Source: Budvicia diplopodorum (GTDB lineage Bacteria > Pseudomonadota > Gammaproteobacteria > Enterobacterales > Enterobacteriaceae). From it: DNA of 64,000 bases. The notes under the pieces are model-generated. The model searched no databases and was not told the DNA's origin. It saw nothing but the letters and a program-made list of their open reading frames with translations. Below, one piece after another: positions 39,576-50,050 of this stretch (its first letter is position 1; the number at the start of each line of letters is the position of its first letter). Location of the stretch: the NCBI RefSeq assembly GCF_009800925.1, contig NZ_WOYF01000007.1, forward strand, positions 118,460-182,459. The letters are read 5' to 3'. The position numbers and the translations under genes are program-made.

Positions 39576-41015
39576 ATGTCATTTGATTCCCTCGGCTTAA
39601 GTGCCGAAATTTTGCGTGCGGTTGAAGAACAAGGCTACCGCGATCCAACCCCTATTCAGCAGCAGGCGATACCGGTGGTATTAGCTGGCCGCGACCTCAT
39701 GGCCTGTGCTCAAACTGGCACCGGAAAAACGGCTGGTTTTACGCTGCCGTTATTACAAATTCTTGATAGCCAAAAGGCTGCGCCGCGTTCAGGGCGTCGT
39801 CCGGTTCGCGCTCTGATTCTTACCCCGACCCGCGAGCTTGCTGCGCAAATCGGTGAGAACGTGCGTGACTACAGCAAGCATTTAAATATGCGTTCGCTGG
39901 TGGTTTTTGGCGGCGTTAGCATTAACCCGCAAATGCTCAAGCTGCGCGGTGGTGTAGACGTTCTGGTGGCAACGCCGGGCCGTTTACTCGACTTAGAGCA
40001 TCAGCGCGCCGTTGACCTGTCTACCGTTGAAATACTGGTGCTGGACGAAGCCGATCGCATGCTGGATATGGGCTTTATTCATGATATCCGTCGCGTATTG
40101 TCTAAGTTACCGGCCAAGCGCCAGAACCTGATGTTTTCCGCAACCTTCTCCGACGACATCAAGGCGCTTGCCAGCAAAATGCTGGTCAATCCTGCCTATG
40201 TTGAAGCGGCAAAGCGTAATACGCCGTCTGAACTGGTAGATCAAAGCGTTCATTTCGTTGACCGTAAACGCAAGCGGGAACTGTTATCCCAAATGATTGG
40301 TGAAGGCCAGTGGCAGCAGGTGCTGGTATTTACCCGCACTAAACACGGCGCAAATCATCTGGCAGAACAGCTGAACAAAGACGGCATTACGGCTTCTGCG
40401 ATCCACGGCAATAAAAGCCAGGGCGCTCGTACCCGTGCGTTAGACGAGTTCAAAAATGGTAAAATCCGCGTTCTGGTCGCGACCGATATCGCCGCTCGCG
40501 GTCTGGATATCGATCATCTTCCACACGTCGTTAACTTTGAGTTGCCTAACGTGCCGGAAGACTACGTTCACCGTATTGGCCGTACTGGCCGCGCGGAATG
40601 CACCGGCGAGGCGATCTCATTAGTTTGCGTTGATGAGCATAAACTGCTGCGGGATATCGAACGTTTGCTGAAGTTTGAAATTAAGCGCATCGCACTGCCG
40701 GGCTATGAGCCGGATCCAAGCATTAAAGCTGAACCGATCGTTAACGGTCGCCAGAGCGGCGGTCGTCAAGGGCAGGGTGGTCGTCCGGCTCAAGGCGGTC
40801 GTCAAAATGCTGGCGCACCGCGTTCTTCATCCGGCGCTCAAAACGCAGGCCGCAGTGAAGGCAGTCCGTGGGGCAATAAAGGCGGTAAATCGTCAGACAG
40901 CCGTGGCGCTGGTAACGGTGCTCCGCGCAGCTCAAAGCCTCGCTCAGAAAATGGCAGTTCGCAAAAGCGTGCTACTTATTCAGGTTCACGTCGGTCGAAT
41001 ACTACCGGCGAGTAA
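39576..41015 (+). CDS. rhlE: ATP-dependent RNA helicase RhlE
   Basis: DEAD-box helicase involved in rRNA/ribosome maturation and RNA turnover. The 479-residue protein has the Q motif ([10 protein letters not shown]), Walker [62 protein letters not shown] and HRIGRTGR. After residue about 380 comes a low-complexity Gly/Gln/Arg/Ser-rich tail that probably binds RNA and is where RhlE proteins vary most. The frame is open from 39531; 39576 ([13 protein letters not shown]) matches E. coli. A TATAAT-like -10 at about 39420 is a candidate promoter. Confidence 0.95.
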   Translation: MSFDSLGLSAEILRAVEEQGYRDPTPIQQQAIPVVLAGRDLMACAQTGTGKTAGFTLPLLQILDSQKAAPRSGRRPVRALILTPTRELAAQIGENVRDYSKHLNMRSLVVFGGVSINPQMLKLRGGVDVLVATPGRLLDLEHQRAVDLSTVEILVLDEADRMLDMGFIHDIRRVLSKLPAKRQNLMFSATFSDDIKALASKMLVNPAYVEAAKRNTPSELVDQSVHFVDRKRKRELLSQMIGEGQWQQVLVFTRTKHGANHLAEQLNKDGITASAIHGNKSQGARTRALDEFKNGKIRVLVATDIAARGLDIDHLPHVVNFELPNVPEDYVHRIGRTGRAECTGEAISLVCVDEHKLLRDIERLLKFEIKRIALPGYEPDPSIKAEPIVNGRQSGGRQGQGGRPAQGGRQNAGAPRSSSGAQNAGRSEGSPWGNKGGKSSDSRGAGNGAPRSSKPRSENGSSQKRATYSGSRRSNTTGE

Positions 41016-41035
41016 CTGAGCTTCAGGCGCATTCA

Positions 41036-41070
41036 ATAAAAAAGCCCGCAGTCACATTGCGGGCTTTTTA
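41036..41070. terminator. Bidirectional terminator between rhlE and ybiT
   Basis: AAAAAAGCCCGCA, loop, TGCGGGCTTTTT lies between convergent genes with T tracts on both strands. Confidence 0.88.
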
Positions 41071-41099
41071 CATCTGGCGCGGTCAGCGCCGATAAGCTA

Positions 41100-42695
41100 T
41101 CAGGAAGAAATACCCTGACTACGCAGGTAATCTTCGTAATTACCGGTAAAGTCAGTTACTTTCTCCGGCGTGATTTCGATAATCCGCGTGGCCAGTGAGC
41201 TAACGAACTCGCGGTCGTGGGAAACGAAAATCAGCGTACCCTGATACATTTCCAGCGCCATATTCAGCGATTCGATAGATTCCATGTCCAAATGGTTGGT
41301 GGGTTCGTCCATAACCAGAATGTTCGGCTTGGTCATCATCAGTTTACCAAACAGCATGCGGCCTTTTTCACCACCGGATAACACTTTCACATTCTTCTTG
41401 ATGTCATCCTGAGAGAACAGCAGGCGGCCCAAAATACTGCGCACTGACTGTTCATCATCGCTTGGCTGCATCCACAGGCTCATCCAGTCAAATACCGTCA
41501 TATCAATTTCAAAGTCGGTAGCGTGATCCTGTGCGTAATAACCAATATTGGCATTTTCAGACCATTTAACCCGGCCGGTATCTGGCGCTATTTCATCAAT
41601 CAGGGTTTTCAGCATGGTGGTTTTACCCACGCCGTTGGTACCCAGAATGGCTACTTTCTCGCCGACTTCAACCATCAGGTTAACTTTCTTAAACAGCGGA
41701 TCTTTGTCATAGCCTTTCGACAGATTCTCGACTTCCAGCGCGTTGCGGAACAGTTTCTTATCTTGCTCAAAGCGGATAAACGGATTCTGGCGGCTAGAGG
41801 CTTTAACTTCTTCCAGTTGAATCTTATCAATCTGACGGGCGCGTGAAGTGGCCTGACGTGATTTAGATGCGTTAGCACTGAAGCGGCTGACAAAAGACTG
41901 AAGTTCGTTGATTTGCGCCTTTTTCTTGGCGTTATCAGACAGTAGACGCTCGCGGGCCTGGGTTGATGCAGACATGTATTCGTCGTAGTTGCCCGGATAA
42001 ACCCGCAGCTCACCGTAATCCAGATCGGCCATGTGGGTACACACCATATTCAGGAAGTGGCGGTCATGGGAAATGATGATCATGGTACTGTTGCGTTCAT
42101 TCAAAATCTGTTCCAGCCAACGGATGGTATCGATATCCAGGTTGTTGGTTGGTTCGTCGAGCAGCAGAATATCAGGGTTAGCGAACAACGCCTGAGCCAG
42201 TAATACCCGCAGTTTCCAGCCCGGAGCCACTTCGCTCATCGGCCCGAAATGCTGCTCTACCGGAATGCCAACGCCGAGTAACAGTTCACCTGCGCGAGAC
42301 TCGGCGGTGTAGCCGTCCATTTCGCCAAATTCGGTTTCAAGATCGGCAACTTTCAGGCCGTCTTCTTCCGACATTTCAGGCAGGTTATAGATACGATCGC
42401 GTTCTTCTTTTATGGCCCATAGCTCAACGTGGCCCATGATAACCGTATCGATAACGCTATATTCTTCGAAAGCAAACTGATCCTGTTTCAGTTTACCTAA
42501 GCGCTCATTAGGGTCGAGGAAGATATTACCGGCGCTGGGAATCAGGTCTCCGCCGAGGATCTTCATAAAGGTTGTCTTACCGCTGCCGTTCGCGCCGATT
42601 AGGCCATAGCGGTTGCCGCCGCCGAATTTGACAGAGATATTTTCAAACAGTGGCTTGGAGCCAAACTGCATAGTGATGTTATTACTTATTAACAA
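41100..42695 (-). CDS. ybiT: ABC-F family ATPase YbiT
   Basis: Ribosome-associated translation factor of the ABC-F class, without membrane domains. The 531 residues match E. coli YbiT (530). There are two ATPase domains: the first Walker [14 protein letters not shown], with the degenerate signature [15 protein letters not shown] and Walker [14 protein letters not shown]; the second [12 protein letters not shown], with [12 protein letters not shown] and [12 protein letters not shown]. The charged linker ([36 protein letters not shown]) reaches the ribosomal tRNA sites in homologues. Monocistronic and convergent with rhlE. Confidence 0.96.
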   Translation of the reverse strand: MLISNNITMQFGSKPLFENISVKFGGGNRYGLIGANGSGKTTFMKILGGDLIPSAGNIFLDPNERLGKLKQDQFAFEEYSVIDTVIMGHVELWAIKEERDRIYNLPEMSEEDGLKVADLETEFGEMDGYTAESRAGELLLGVGIPVEQHFGPMSEVAPGWKLRVLLAQALFANPDILLLDEPTNNLDIDTIRWLEQILNERNSTMIIISHDRHFLNMVCTHMADLDYGELRVYPGNYDEYMSASTQARERLLSDNAKKKAQINELQSFVSRFSANASKSRQATSRARQIDKIQLEEVKASSRQNPFIRFEQDKKLFRNALEVENLSKGYDKDPLFKKVNLMVEVGEKVAILGTNGVGKTTMLKTLIDEIAPDTGRVKWSENANIGYYAQDHATDFEIDMTVFDWMSLWMQPSDDEQSVRSILGRLLFSQDDIKKNVKVLSGGEKGRMLFGKLMMTKPNILVMDEPTNHLDMESIESLNMALEMYQGTLIFVSHDREFVSSLATRIIEITPEKVTDFTGNYEDYLRSQGISS

Positions 42696-42913
42696 GACGA
42701 GTACTCATAGGTTGAAAATGTGATATTGGGCACATTATGCCACAGATTGGCGTCGGTTATGCACAATTGATAACCAACACCGGCTGAATTTTATCCGATC
42801 GTTTTATTCCGGACGGCATCTTAGCCGGAAAAATTAAATTAATCTAATGGCAGTGAGATTATTGCGAAGATTGAACGATGGGCTAATGTAACAAAGCGCG
42901 TTGTAGCGTGAAG

Positions 42914-42941
42914 CGCTGGCCGATAATAATATCGGCCAGCG
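42914..42941 (-). terminator. Hairpin after torZ
   Basis: A perfect 12-bp stem CGCTGGCCGATA, ATAA loop, TATCGGCCAGCG, directly after the torZ stop on the minus strand. Downstream bases are CTTCACG rather than a T tract, so it may stabilise the mRNA end or terminate inefficiently. Confidence 0.6.
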
Positions 42942-42957
42942 ATGGGGCTAGGTGGCG

Positions 42958-45414
42958 TTATGCGCCAGCGCTTTCACCTTTCGGTGGATTAAACGCTGTC
43001 AGTGGCAGTACCGGTCCGGTGTATTTTTCGATATAGACCAGAGCCGTATTGGCTGAACACCCGTTGGCAAGCTGTGAGGTTGGAATATCTTTGGTTAAAA
43101 CGTTCGCCCCTCCATTTTTACAAATGCCACCGGCCGCTGGGTCTAAATCTGGCCATGCACCTTCGTGAATACAGACAATGCCGGGTTTGATGCCGTCAGA
43201 GACTAACGCACCCACCAGCACCTGCCCGCGATCGTTATAAGCCCGGACTAAGTCACCGTTAGCGATATTTCTCGCTTTGGCATCATCCGGGTGGATAGTG
43301 ATCGGTTCACGATCGGCAATCGCATAGAGCTTACGCAGACCGGCATAGTTTAGCTGGCTGTGTAAACGATGGGCCGGGTGGGCAGTCAACAGCTGAAGTT
43401 GGCCTTCTTTGGCAGAACCTTTCCACTCGTCTGGTGCCAGCCACGATGCGTGAGGAGGGCAGTCTTTATAGCCAAATCCTTCGATAGTTTTAGAAAATAG
43501 CTCTATTTTACCGCTCGGCGTTCCTAGCGGATTCATTACCGGATCGGCGCGGAATTCCGCATAGCGTACATACTTGTCATTCTTTTCGTTGTCACGCATT
43601 TCAATCAGTTTATTTGCCTGCCAGAACTGGTTGAACTGCGGCATATTAACGCGTTGAGCGCGGGCACCTTTTTGAGCCGCTTCGTAGAACTCACGAAGCC
43701 AGTCCATCTCTTCTTTGCCTTCGGTGTAAACCTTACGGCCGCCAGGTTTCAGCAATTCGGTCATATCGGCAAATACGTCAAAGTCATTGCGCGATTCAAA
43801 CTGCGGAGCGACAACCTGCTTCATGGGGACTAAGTGTTGATTACTGTAGTCGCCGGTCATGGTGAGGTCATTACGTTCAAACGATGTCGTGATAGGCAGA
43901 ACGATATCTGCATGCTTCGCCGCCGCGGTCCAGTAACACTCGGAAACCACCACTAAGTCTGGCTTCTGCCATGCTTTGATTAACCGGTTGGTATCCTGAT
44001 GATGGGTGAAGTTTGCACCACCGGCCCACCAGATCATTTTGATTTCCGGATAGGTTCCTTCATGTCCATTGTGCTGATACTTGGTGTTAGGTTTTTCCAG
44101 TGCATCGGTGATCCGCGCCAGTGGGAAGCTGCTTACCGCATCTGAGGCTGCCCAGTCGTTACCAGCGGATGAGCCGCCCGCCACTTTAGCTGAAATAGCG
44201 GATAATATGCCGCCGCTGCGGGTTGGGTTACCGCCGTTAGAGTAGTGATACGAGAAGCCAAAACCGCCGCCTTCAGTACCAATTTGGCCTAGCATAGCGG
44301 CCAGCGTAACCAGCATCCAGTGTTTTTGTTCACCGTATTGCTGGCGCTGTATGCCCCAGCCGGCCATCAGCATGGTTTTATTTTTACTGAAAATTTCTGC
44401 CAATAGCTCAATTTGTTTAGCCGGAATGCCACAGATAGCCTCTGCCCAGACCGCCGTTTTCGGCGTTTTGTCGGTTTTACCTAACAGGTATTCTTCAAAC
44501 TTATCGTAGCCGGTGGTGTACTTATCTAAAAATGCCTTGTCGTGAAGCGATTTGCTCACCATGGTATGGGCGATACCCAGCATCAGGGCCACATCGGTAC
44601 CCATGTTTGGTGCCAGCCACTGGGCTTTATCACCAAAAAATTCGATGGTTTCTGAGCGCATAGGGTCAATGGCAATAACCGTTTTTCCCGATGCTTTTAG
44701 CTTATTAAAGAATTCAATACCCTGTTCGTCAGTACTGCTCCAGGCGATTTTCAGCGTATTCAACGGGTTTACGCCCCATAGCACTACCACCTGAGTATGT
44801 TCCATGATCATTGGATAGGTGGTTTGCTGCTCATACACCTCGGTTGAGCCTATAACGTGAGGCAAGATGACCTGAGCCGCACCGGTGGAGTAATCACCCA
44901 TATGGCCAGAATAGCCACCGGCTAAGCTCATATAACGCTGCAGTAGCGTTTGGGCTTTATGCAGTACACCACTTGAACGCCAGCCGTATGAACCGGCAAA
45001 TACCGATGCAGGCCCGTGCGCTTTGCGGATCCGCATATGTTGTTCATGAATTAGCTTATAGGCATCATCCCAAGATACGCGCACGAACTCATCGCTGCCG
45101 CGTTTGCCGTCTGATTTTCCCGGTGCGGCTAAATAGCTTTTACGCACCATCGGATATTTAACTCTGGCGTTGGTATAAAGCTGATCGGGAGCGGTCTCTT
45201 GCAGGCTATTAGGAATTGTTTTTGCCAGCGCACCCTTAGATGAAATCACTTTTCCATCTTTTACTTCTACGTTCATTGCACCCCAGCGTCCTGCGGTAAG
45301 GATGATGCCATTGGGTGCATCTGCCCAGGCTGGAAGCGGTATTGCTGATGATATAACCATCGCTCCGGCTGTTGCTCCGGTCCCTTTCAGAAAGCCTCTA
45401 CGTGTAACATTCAT
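42958..45414 (-). CDS. torZ: Periplasmic trimethylamine-N-oxide reductase TorZ (molybdoenzyme)
   Basis: Bis-MGD molybdoenzyme reducing TMAO and other N- or S-oxides in the periplasm, with electrons from TorY. The 818-residue precursor has a Tat signal (TRRGFLKG motif, then a hydrophobic segment ending PAWADA). The molybdenum-ligand Ser lies in [10 protein letters not shown], and [47 protein letters not shown] and [16 protein letters not shown] are strongly shared with E. coli TorZ (809 aa), more than with TorA. GAGG lies seven bases before the ATG. It begins 16 bp after torY. Confidence 0.94.
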   Translation of the reverse strand: MNVTRRGFLKGTGATAGAMVISSAIPLPAWADAPNGIILTAGRWGAMNVEVKDGKVISSKGALAKTIPNSLQETAPDQLYTNARVKYPMVRKSYLAAPGKSDGKRGSDEFVRVSWDDAYKLIHEQHMRIRKAHGPASVFAGSYGWRSSGVLHKAQTLLQRYMSLAGGYSGHMGDYSTGAAQVILPHVIGSTEVYEQQTTYPMIMEHTQVVVLWGVNPLNTLKIAWSSTDEQGIEFFNKLKASGKTVIAIDPMRSETIEFFGDKAQWLAPNMGTDVALMLGIAHTMVSKSLHDKAFLDKYTTGYDKFEEYLLGKTDKTPKTAVWAEAICGIPAKQIELLAEIFSKNKTMLMAGWGIQRQQYGEQKHWMLVTLAAMLGQIGTEGGGFGFSYHYSNGGNPTRSGGILSAISAKVAGGSSAGNDWAASDAVSSFPLARITDALEKPNTKYQHNGHEGTYPEIKMIWWAGGANFTHHQDTNRLIKAWQKPDLVVVSECYWTAAAKHADIVLPITTSFERNDLTMTGDYSNQHLVPMKQVVAPQFESRNDFDVFADMTELLKPGGRKVYTEGKEEMDWLREFYEAAQKGARAQRVNMPQFNQFWQANKLIEMRDNEKNDKYVRYAEFRADPVMNPLGTPSGKIELFSKTIEGFGYKDCPPHASWLAPDEWKGSAKEGQLQLLTAHPAHRLHSQLNYAGLRKLYAIADREPITIHPDDAKARNIANGDLVRAYNDRGQVLVGALVSDGIKPGIVCIHEGAWPDLDPAAGGICKNGGANVLTKDIPTSQLANGCSANTALVYIEKYTGPVLPLTAFNPPKGESAGA

Positions 45415-45430
45415 ATAGCATCCTCTATAA

Positions 45431-46528
45431 TTAGTGACTGTTTATGTCTTTGGCGTTGTATTGGAAATACTTGGTTAAAATCTCTAAATCTTCAGGCGAA
45501 ATGTCGGTTCTGGCTCCCATGCCTTTGGCGACTGCTGGCCATGCATTAACGGTGTAATGCGTGGCGGATATTTTGGCGTGGCAGCCGGAGCAATAGACGT
45601 TATCCAGATTTTCTGCGTAGGCCCAAAGCGGCTCTTGCTTCGCCAGTACCGGTTCGTTGATGGTGGCTTTTAACGAAACCGGCCGCCATTCATTGTCATA
45701 TTGGTCTTTGGTGAAATCGCCGTTAATCTGCAGCGCTTTTTCACCTTCTTCGCTTAGGCTTGCCAGAATCAGGCGCTGGCCTTGGGACAGATAGATAACC
45801 TGTTCGGCACCTTTCATTTGAGAGCCTTCGATGGTGATTTCCCGCTGAGTGCCGGTGGTTTTAGTCACTTTAAGCGCGGTTGCCGGATAGGCGGTACCCA
45901 GATTCCCCAACTGAATTGGCTGGGCAGGGAAAACCACTTCAGCGGTTGATGGCGTTTGTTTGGCACTATCGAGCAGGTTTGTCATGGCTTGATCGTCCAT
46001 TTTTATTTCCGGAGGGAAATGGGCGATGCCTTTATGGCAGTCGATACAGGTTTGCTTATCTTTGATAGCCAGATTATGCATTTTTTGAGCGTCTGCACTC
46101 TGCGACTGAATGTCCATGGCGCTGAACTGATGGCAAGAACGACAGGTTACAGAATCATTCTCTTTCATTTGTTTCCAAACTTCCTGAGCCATTTCGAGGC
46201 GGTGTTGCTCGAATTTTTCAGGCGTGTCAACTTTTCCGGTAACAAACTGATGGTAAACGTCTTTGCTGGCTTTCATTTTTGCGATCAGAAAGTCGAGCGG
46301 GGCTTTAGGTATGTGGCAGTCAGAGCATTCGGCGCGGATACCTTTCTGATTAGTGAAATGCACGGAACCGGTATATTCATCATAGGGGGTTTGCATGGTA
46401 TGGCATGAGAGGCAAAACTGAGTTTCTGAAGTTTTATGTAACAGATAAGAGCCACTGCCGAAACCAATAGCACCTAGAATAAGACCGATAAATAATATCA
46501 GGGCGACGCTTGCTTTTTTCATTTTCAT
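45431..46528 (-). CDS. torY: Pentaheme c-type cytochrome TorY (NapC/NirT family)
   Basis: Membrane-anchored quinol-oxidising cytochrome that passes electrons to TorZ. The 365-residue protein has an N-terminal membrane helix ([21 protein letters not shown]) and five CxxCH haem sites: CLSCH, CSDCH, CRSCH and CIDCH in the NapC-like domain and CSGCH in the C-terminal domain. The end [33 protein letters not shown] matches TorY (366 aa in E. coli). The frame opens at 46558, but ATG 46528 gives the family N-terminus. First gene of torYZ. Confidence 0.94.
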   Translation of the reverse strand: MKMKKASVALILFIGLILGAIGFGSGSYLLHKTSETQFCLSCHTMQTPYDEYTGSVHFTNQKGIRAECSDCHIPKAPLDFLIAKMKASKDVYHQFVTGKVDTPEKFEQHRLEMAQEVWKQMKENDSVTCRSCHQFSAMDIQSQSADAQKMHNLAIKDKQTCIDCHKGIAHFPPEIKMDDQAMTNLLDSAKQTPSTAEVVFPAQPIQLGNLGTAYPATALKVTKTTGTQREITIEGSQMKGAEQVIYLSQGQRLILASLSEEGEKALQINGDFTKDQYDNEWRPVSLKATINEPVLAKQEPLWAYAENLDNVYCSGCHAKISATHYTVNAWPAVAKGMGARTDISPEDLEILTKYFQYNAKDINSH

Positions 46529-46987
46529 CGTATGACTACCTTGTATATCAATAAGCACTCGTTTGAAAAAAAACTAAGTCTCTGTGCTCATTAATTTAGA
46601 AATGATTGCATTACCGTTTGTTCAATAAATAATAGTCACTGCACTACTATTTATCTATCAGATCAATCACAGTTTTTTATAAATAATAAAATATCGATAT
46701 ATATTAATTTACATATCGAAAGGTTTGAAAAATAAAAATATCTAATTATATCAATTGGATAATAATCTTTTATTTTATTTAACAAATTTATAAATTAATG
46801 ACTAACAAGCGTTAACATATTTTGGAGTTTGCGTGTCAGGATAATTTTACCTGAGGTTGGTTTATTCATATAAATAAAGAAACCCTATTTCAGGATTAAC
46901 GAATATTATTTTTTATTTAATCGTAACAAAAGAGGATAGGGGGTATGGAAATAATCAGAATAAAAAGAACGGAAAATGACGGGCAAC
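46529..46987. other. AT-rich intergenic region upstream of torYZ
   Basis: About 460 bp, very AT-rich, between torY and the cold-shock gene's terminator. It should contain the torYZ promoter, but I could not identify a convincing -10/-35 pair, TorR decamer or FNR box. No ORF of note. Confidence 0.5.
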
Positions 46988-47013
46988 AAAAAACCGCCCT
47001 GAGGCGGTTTTTT
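46988..47013 (-). terminator. Terminator of the cold-shock gene
   Basis: AAAAAACCGCC, loop, GGCGGTTTTTT is a strong stem with T tract on the minus strand, 26 bp beyond the csp stop. Confidence 0.88.
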
Positions 47014-47038
47014 AAATCTTGATTAAGCCGGAGCTTAA

Positions 47039-47248
47039 TTAGATAGCAACTACGTTTGCAGCTGAAGGACCTTTCTGACCAGCTTCAACATTGAATTCAA
47101 CCTGTTGGCCTTCATCTAATGTTTTGTAGTCGTTACCTTCGATTGCAGAGAAATGTACGAATACATCTTTGCTGCCGTCTGCTGGAGTGATGAAACCGAA
47201 ACCTTTACCTGCATCAAACCATTTTACCTGACCAGTAATTTTAGCCAT
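47039..47248 (-). CDS. cspE: Cold-shock-domain protein (CspE/CspC type)
   Basis: A 69-residue OB-fold nucleic-acid chaperone. RNP1 KGFGFITP and RNP2 DVFVHFSAI are intact, and the C-terminus [10 protein letters not shown] is typical. It is closest to CspE/CspC ([31 protein letters not shown]); the precise paralogue cannot be settled here. The 5' leader of a few hundred bases is AT-rich, as for many csp genes. AGAGGAAATT precedes the ATG. Confidence 0.9.
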   Translation of the reverse strand: MAKITGQVKWFDAGKGFGFITPADGSKDVFVHFSAIEGNDYKTLDEGQQVEFNVEAGQKGPSAANVVAI

Positions 47249-47646
47249 TTTTTAATTTCCTCTAGTGATTATGTACGCCTAAACAGTAGGCGACGATAAG
47301 CTGTGATTTTAGTTATTACATATGGCGGCACTAAGAAGAAATTCATCAGATAAGTGATATCGAGAGATAACGCTTGAAATAGGAACTACTTTACTCAAAA
47401 TGACATACATATAATAGACTGCGTTCCAGCCTGTGCCAGTATTAACGCATTTTGGTGAGGCAATAGCAACCCTTAATTTGAATTATTCTAAAATAACGAT
47501 AATTAGGCATTTTTAAACCTACTGTTTTCTGATGGTTTTAGCCCGTAGTTCTGATTGTCAACACGTTGAAGACGGCTTATTATTAAGGACTTTTTATACG
47601 TCTGTTTAGCTTCTGTTGAGCTTGTTTTTTAGCAAGGAGTGCTAAA
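47249..47646. other. Divergent promoter region between cspE and the TPR gene
   Basis: 398 bp without an ORF. It serves the divergent csp gene (left) and the TPR gene (right). An AAGGAG at 47633-47638 is the latter's ribosome site. No other recognisable element was seen. Confidence 0.5.
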
Positions 47647-48384
47647 ATGCCCGTTATTTTCGTGGTTTTTATTCAGATTTTATGCGGTGTACATGCGATT
47701 AAATCCGATCAGGAGCGTTATTGGCTATACCTGATTATCGGGCTGCCTGGCATTGGCTGTGCTATTTATGCTCTTGGCGTTATGCTGCCGAACGCACTGC
47801 GTAGCCGTGATGGCCATAGGCTTGTTAACCATGCCTACGATAAAATAGACCCGGAACGCTATATCCGTATGCTCAGGGATGAACTCGAGATTACCCAAAC
47901 CAGCCAAAATTACGTTCTTTTGGCCGACGAACTCGCCCGGGTTGGTCGCCCACAAGAGGCGGTTGAGGAATATAAAAATGCACTAACCGGCATTTTTACT
48001 CACGACCCCGATATTATGGTTAAAATGGCCCATGCCCAGTTTGACAGCCACGATTCGGTGAGTTGTCAAAGCACGTTAGAGGCAGTGATAGTGGCTAATC
48101 CAAGCTATCAGTCGCAGGATGGCCATTTGCTGTATGCCAGAGCGCTGGCTGAGAACCGCCAGTTTGCTAAGGCTGAAGAGGAATATCAGGTATTGATCGA
48201 CTACTATTCCGGTCCTGAAGCGCGATATCGTTATTATCAGTTGCTACAACAGCAGGGCAACATGGTGGCGGCAAAGCAACAGTTAGAAACCATTCAACTT
48301 ACAGCCCGCCGGGCAAAGCCCCACTACCGTAAATTGCATAAAGCGTGGTTGAGTAAGGTTAATCAGGAAATGAAGTCATTTTGA
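47647..48384 (+). CDS. Membrane-anchored TPR-like protein
   Basis: A 245-residue protein with two N-terminal hydrophobic segments (PVIFVVFIQILCGVHAI, and YWLYLIIGLPGIGCAIYALGVML separated by a short polar loop), then a soluble region with tetratricopeptide-like helices: QNYVLLADELARVGRPQEAVEEYKNALTG, DGHLLYARALAENRQFAKAEEEYQVLID, YRYYQLLQQQGNMVAAKQQLETI. It is probably an inner-membrane protein with a cytosolic protein-interaction domain. No specific function can be assigned. AAGGAG lies eight bases before the ATG. Confidence 0.82.
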   Translation: MPVIFVVFIQILCGVHAIKSDQERYWLYLIIGLPGIGCAIYALGVMLPNALRSRDGHRLVNHAYDKIDPERYIRMLRDELEITQTSQNYVLLADELARVGRPQEAVEEYKNALTGIFTHDPDIMVKMAHAQFDSHDSVSCQSTLEAVIVANPSYQSQDGHLLYARALAENRQFAKAEEEYQVLIDYYSGPEARYRYYQLLQQQGNMVAAKQQLETIQLTARRAKPHYRKLHKAWLSKVNQEMKSF

Positions 48385-48421
48385 GAAGGTTGGAATAAAA
48401 CCATTTTCTGCTGGATGACGG

Positions 48422-48444
48422 GCGGGCTACGGTAAGTAGCCCGC
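48422..48444. terminator. Hairpin between the TPR gene and larB
   Basis: GCGGGCTAC-GGTAA-GTAGCCCGC is a perfect 9-bp stem between convergent genes, with TCTCTGCTT following. It probably acts as a terminator for one or both. Confidence 0.6.
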
Positions 48445-48478
48445 TCTCTGCTTGAGTCTTAGATATTTTAGTAATCCG

Positions 48479-49171
48479 TTAACCCACAATCTGTTTATAA
48501 ATTCTTATCGCCGCCACGGCTGCGCCATATCCATTATCAATATTCATGGTCATTACGCCGCCGGCGCAGCTCGCCAGACAGGCGTTCAGCGCAACGTGGC
48601 CTCCGCTGGCAATACCATAGCCAACTGAGGTTGGCACCGCGATGATCGGGGCGTTGACTAACCCGGAGATCACCGTTGGCAATGCCGCTTCCATACCGGC
48701 AACGGCAATAATAATGGCGTAGTGACGCAGCACGGGCAACCTCTCCTGCAACCGCCATAGCCCGGCAACGCCAATGTCTTGATGCAGATCGCAGCCTATT
48801 CCATGAAAGTTAAGGGTGGTTTTGATCTCTTCGCAGACGGAAGCGTCCGATGAGCCGCCGGAAATTATGCCAATTCTGGTCGGAGCCGCTAAGGAAACAT
48901 TGTCGCCAAACACGGCGCAGTGTGCGGTTGGGTTATATTCCAACTGACGGATCCAGCTTTCAGACAGTTGAACGAATTTTTCCGGCGTCAGGCGCGTGAG
49001 CAGTAGCCGATGCTGCTTCTCTTTTGCCAGCGACAGAATGTGTTCAATTTGTTCGCTGCGTTTGAATTCACAAAACACCGCTTCTTCAATACCGCAGCGC
49101 TGTAATCGCCCGAAATCCATTATAATGTCAGGCGTGGGCATAGAAGGTATCGACTCATCAGGCGCGGACAT
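48479..49171 (-). CDS. larB: LarB, nicotinate-dinucleotide carboxylase of nickel-pincer cofactor synthesis
   Basis: Carboxylates C5 of the pyridinium ring of nicotinic acid adenine dinucleotide and hydrolyses the phosphoanhydride, the first step to the nickel-pincer nucleotide (NPN). The 230-residue protein ends with the PurE/AIRC-like domain: IGIISGGSSDASVCEEI, IIIAVAGMEAALPTVISGLVNAPIIAVPTSVGYG and ALNACLASCAGGVMTMNIDNGYGAA. It is about 15 residues shorter at the N-terminus than some homologues. The start overlaps the larE stop by 14 bp. Last gene of the eight-gene operon. Confidence 0.93.
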   Translation of the reverse strand: MSAPDESIPSMPTPDIIMDFGRLQRCGIEEAVFCEFKRSEQIEHILSLAKEKQHRLLLTRLTPEKFVQLSESWIRQLEYNPTAHCAVFGDNVSLAAPTRIGIISGGSSDASVCEEIKTTLNFHGIGCDLHQDIGVAGLWRLQERLPVLRHYAIIIAVAGMEAALPTVISGLVNAPIIAVPTSVGYGIASGGHVALNACLASCAGGVMTMNIDNGYGAAVAAIRIYKQIVG

Positions 49172-50000
49172 AGTTTACCGGCTCCTTATGACCAACAAAG
49201 GCGCTGCCCCGCTGATAGGCTGAAATAGACAGCGGCGCATTCAATCCGCTCTCTTTTGCCATGGTCTCTATCTTTTGAGAAAGCTCATCGAGGTAGCAGG
49301 GCGTTAGCTGGGTTAATACGCGATCGTCAAGCTCTAACACCATGGCGGACTGGCGAATGCGAAAACGAATAGTCTCACCGACAATCTGGCTGCGAACCAA
49401 GCGTTCAACGCGGTCAATCAGGTCCAACTGCCCCGGCAAAATACGGATGCCGGTTTCGACACGGCTCGCCAGACAGGGCGATGCTGGTAAATCTTGCAGA
49501 TCGGTCAGGCCAAGCAGGGCTGCCATTTCCCGAATAGTGTTTTTATCAATCTGGCATTCAATATAAGGATGACGGATATTCTGTTCTTGGGCGGCAATTA
49601 ACCCCGGGCGATAGTCTCCGAGGTCATCCAGATTGGTACCGCTGACGGTCTGACCGTGATCTAAATGACGCAGGTTAAGATAAAGGCTGCTTTTGCAGTA
49701 ATAACAGCGGTTAACCGGATTTTTTTGGTAGTTTTCCTGATCCATTTCGCCGGTGACGACCCGCTTAAAGTTCCACTGATAGCGACGGGCATATTCTTCG
49801 ACCCGCAGACCATCGGCCTGAGGGACGGCCGCCGAAGTGGCATGAACCATCAGCGCGCTATCGCCAAGCGCCCGGTGGGCAACGTAAGCCATCAACATAC
49901 TGTCGATGCCGCCGCTGACGGCAACGGTACATTGCCCGATGGACATCAGCCAATCTTCCAACCGTTGTAAGGCTGACCGAGCGCGGTCATTGCTGTTCAT
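49158..50000 (-). CDS. larE: LarE, sulfur transferase of nickel-pincer cofactor synthesis
   Basis: ATP-dependent enzyme that adenylates the carboxylated pyridinium mononucleotide and inserts sulfur. The 280-residue PP-loop protein has VAVSGGIDSMLMAYVAH (27-43), GTNLDDLGDYRPG and SPCLASRVETG. Cys176 aligns with the sacrificial cysteine of the Lactiplantibacillus enzyme. Two more cysteines, Cys99 and Cys102 (NRCYYCKSSLY), make a three-Cys set like that of LarE proteins that hold a [4Fe-4S] cluster and work catalytically. That assignment is by eye. It lies between larC (50 bp) and larB (overlap). Confidence 0.93.
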   Translation of the reverse strand: MNSNDRARSALQRLEDWLMSIGQCTVAVSGGIDSMLMAYVAHRALGDSALMVHATSAAVPQADGLRVEEYARRYQWNFKRVVTGEMDQENYQKNPVNRCYYCKSSLYLNLRHLDHGQTVSGTNLDDLGDYRPGLIAAQEQNIRHPYIECQIDKNTIREMAALLGLTDLQDLPASPCLASRVETGIRILPGQLDLIDRVERLVRSQIVGETIRFRIRQSAMVLELDDRVLTQLTPCYLDELSQKIETMAKESGLNAPLSISAYQRGSAFVGHKEPVNYVRA

Positions 50001-50050
50001 GTTGTCTCCTTAACCTGCACTAATAAATGATTCTCTATCTTGGGTCACTG

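Noticed and set aside
46529..46987. TorR decamers or FNR box upstream of torYZ
   Set aside because: TTGAT and TTCAATA fragments are present but no full match could be defended.
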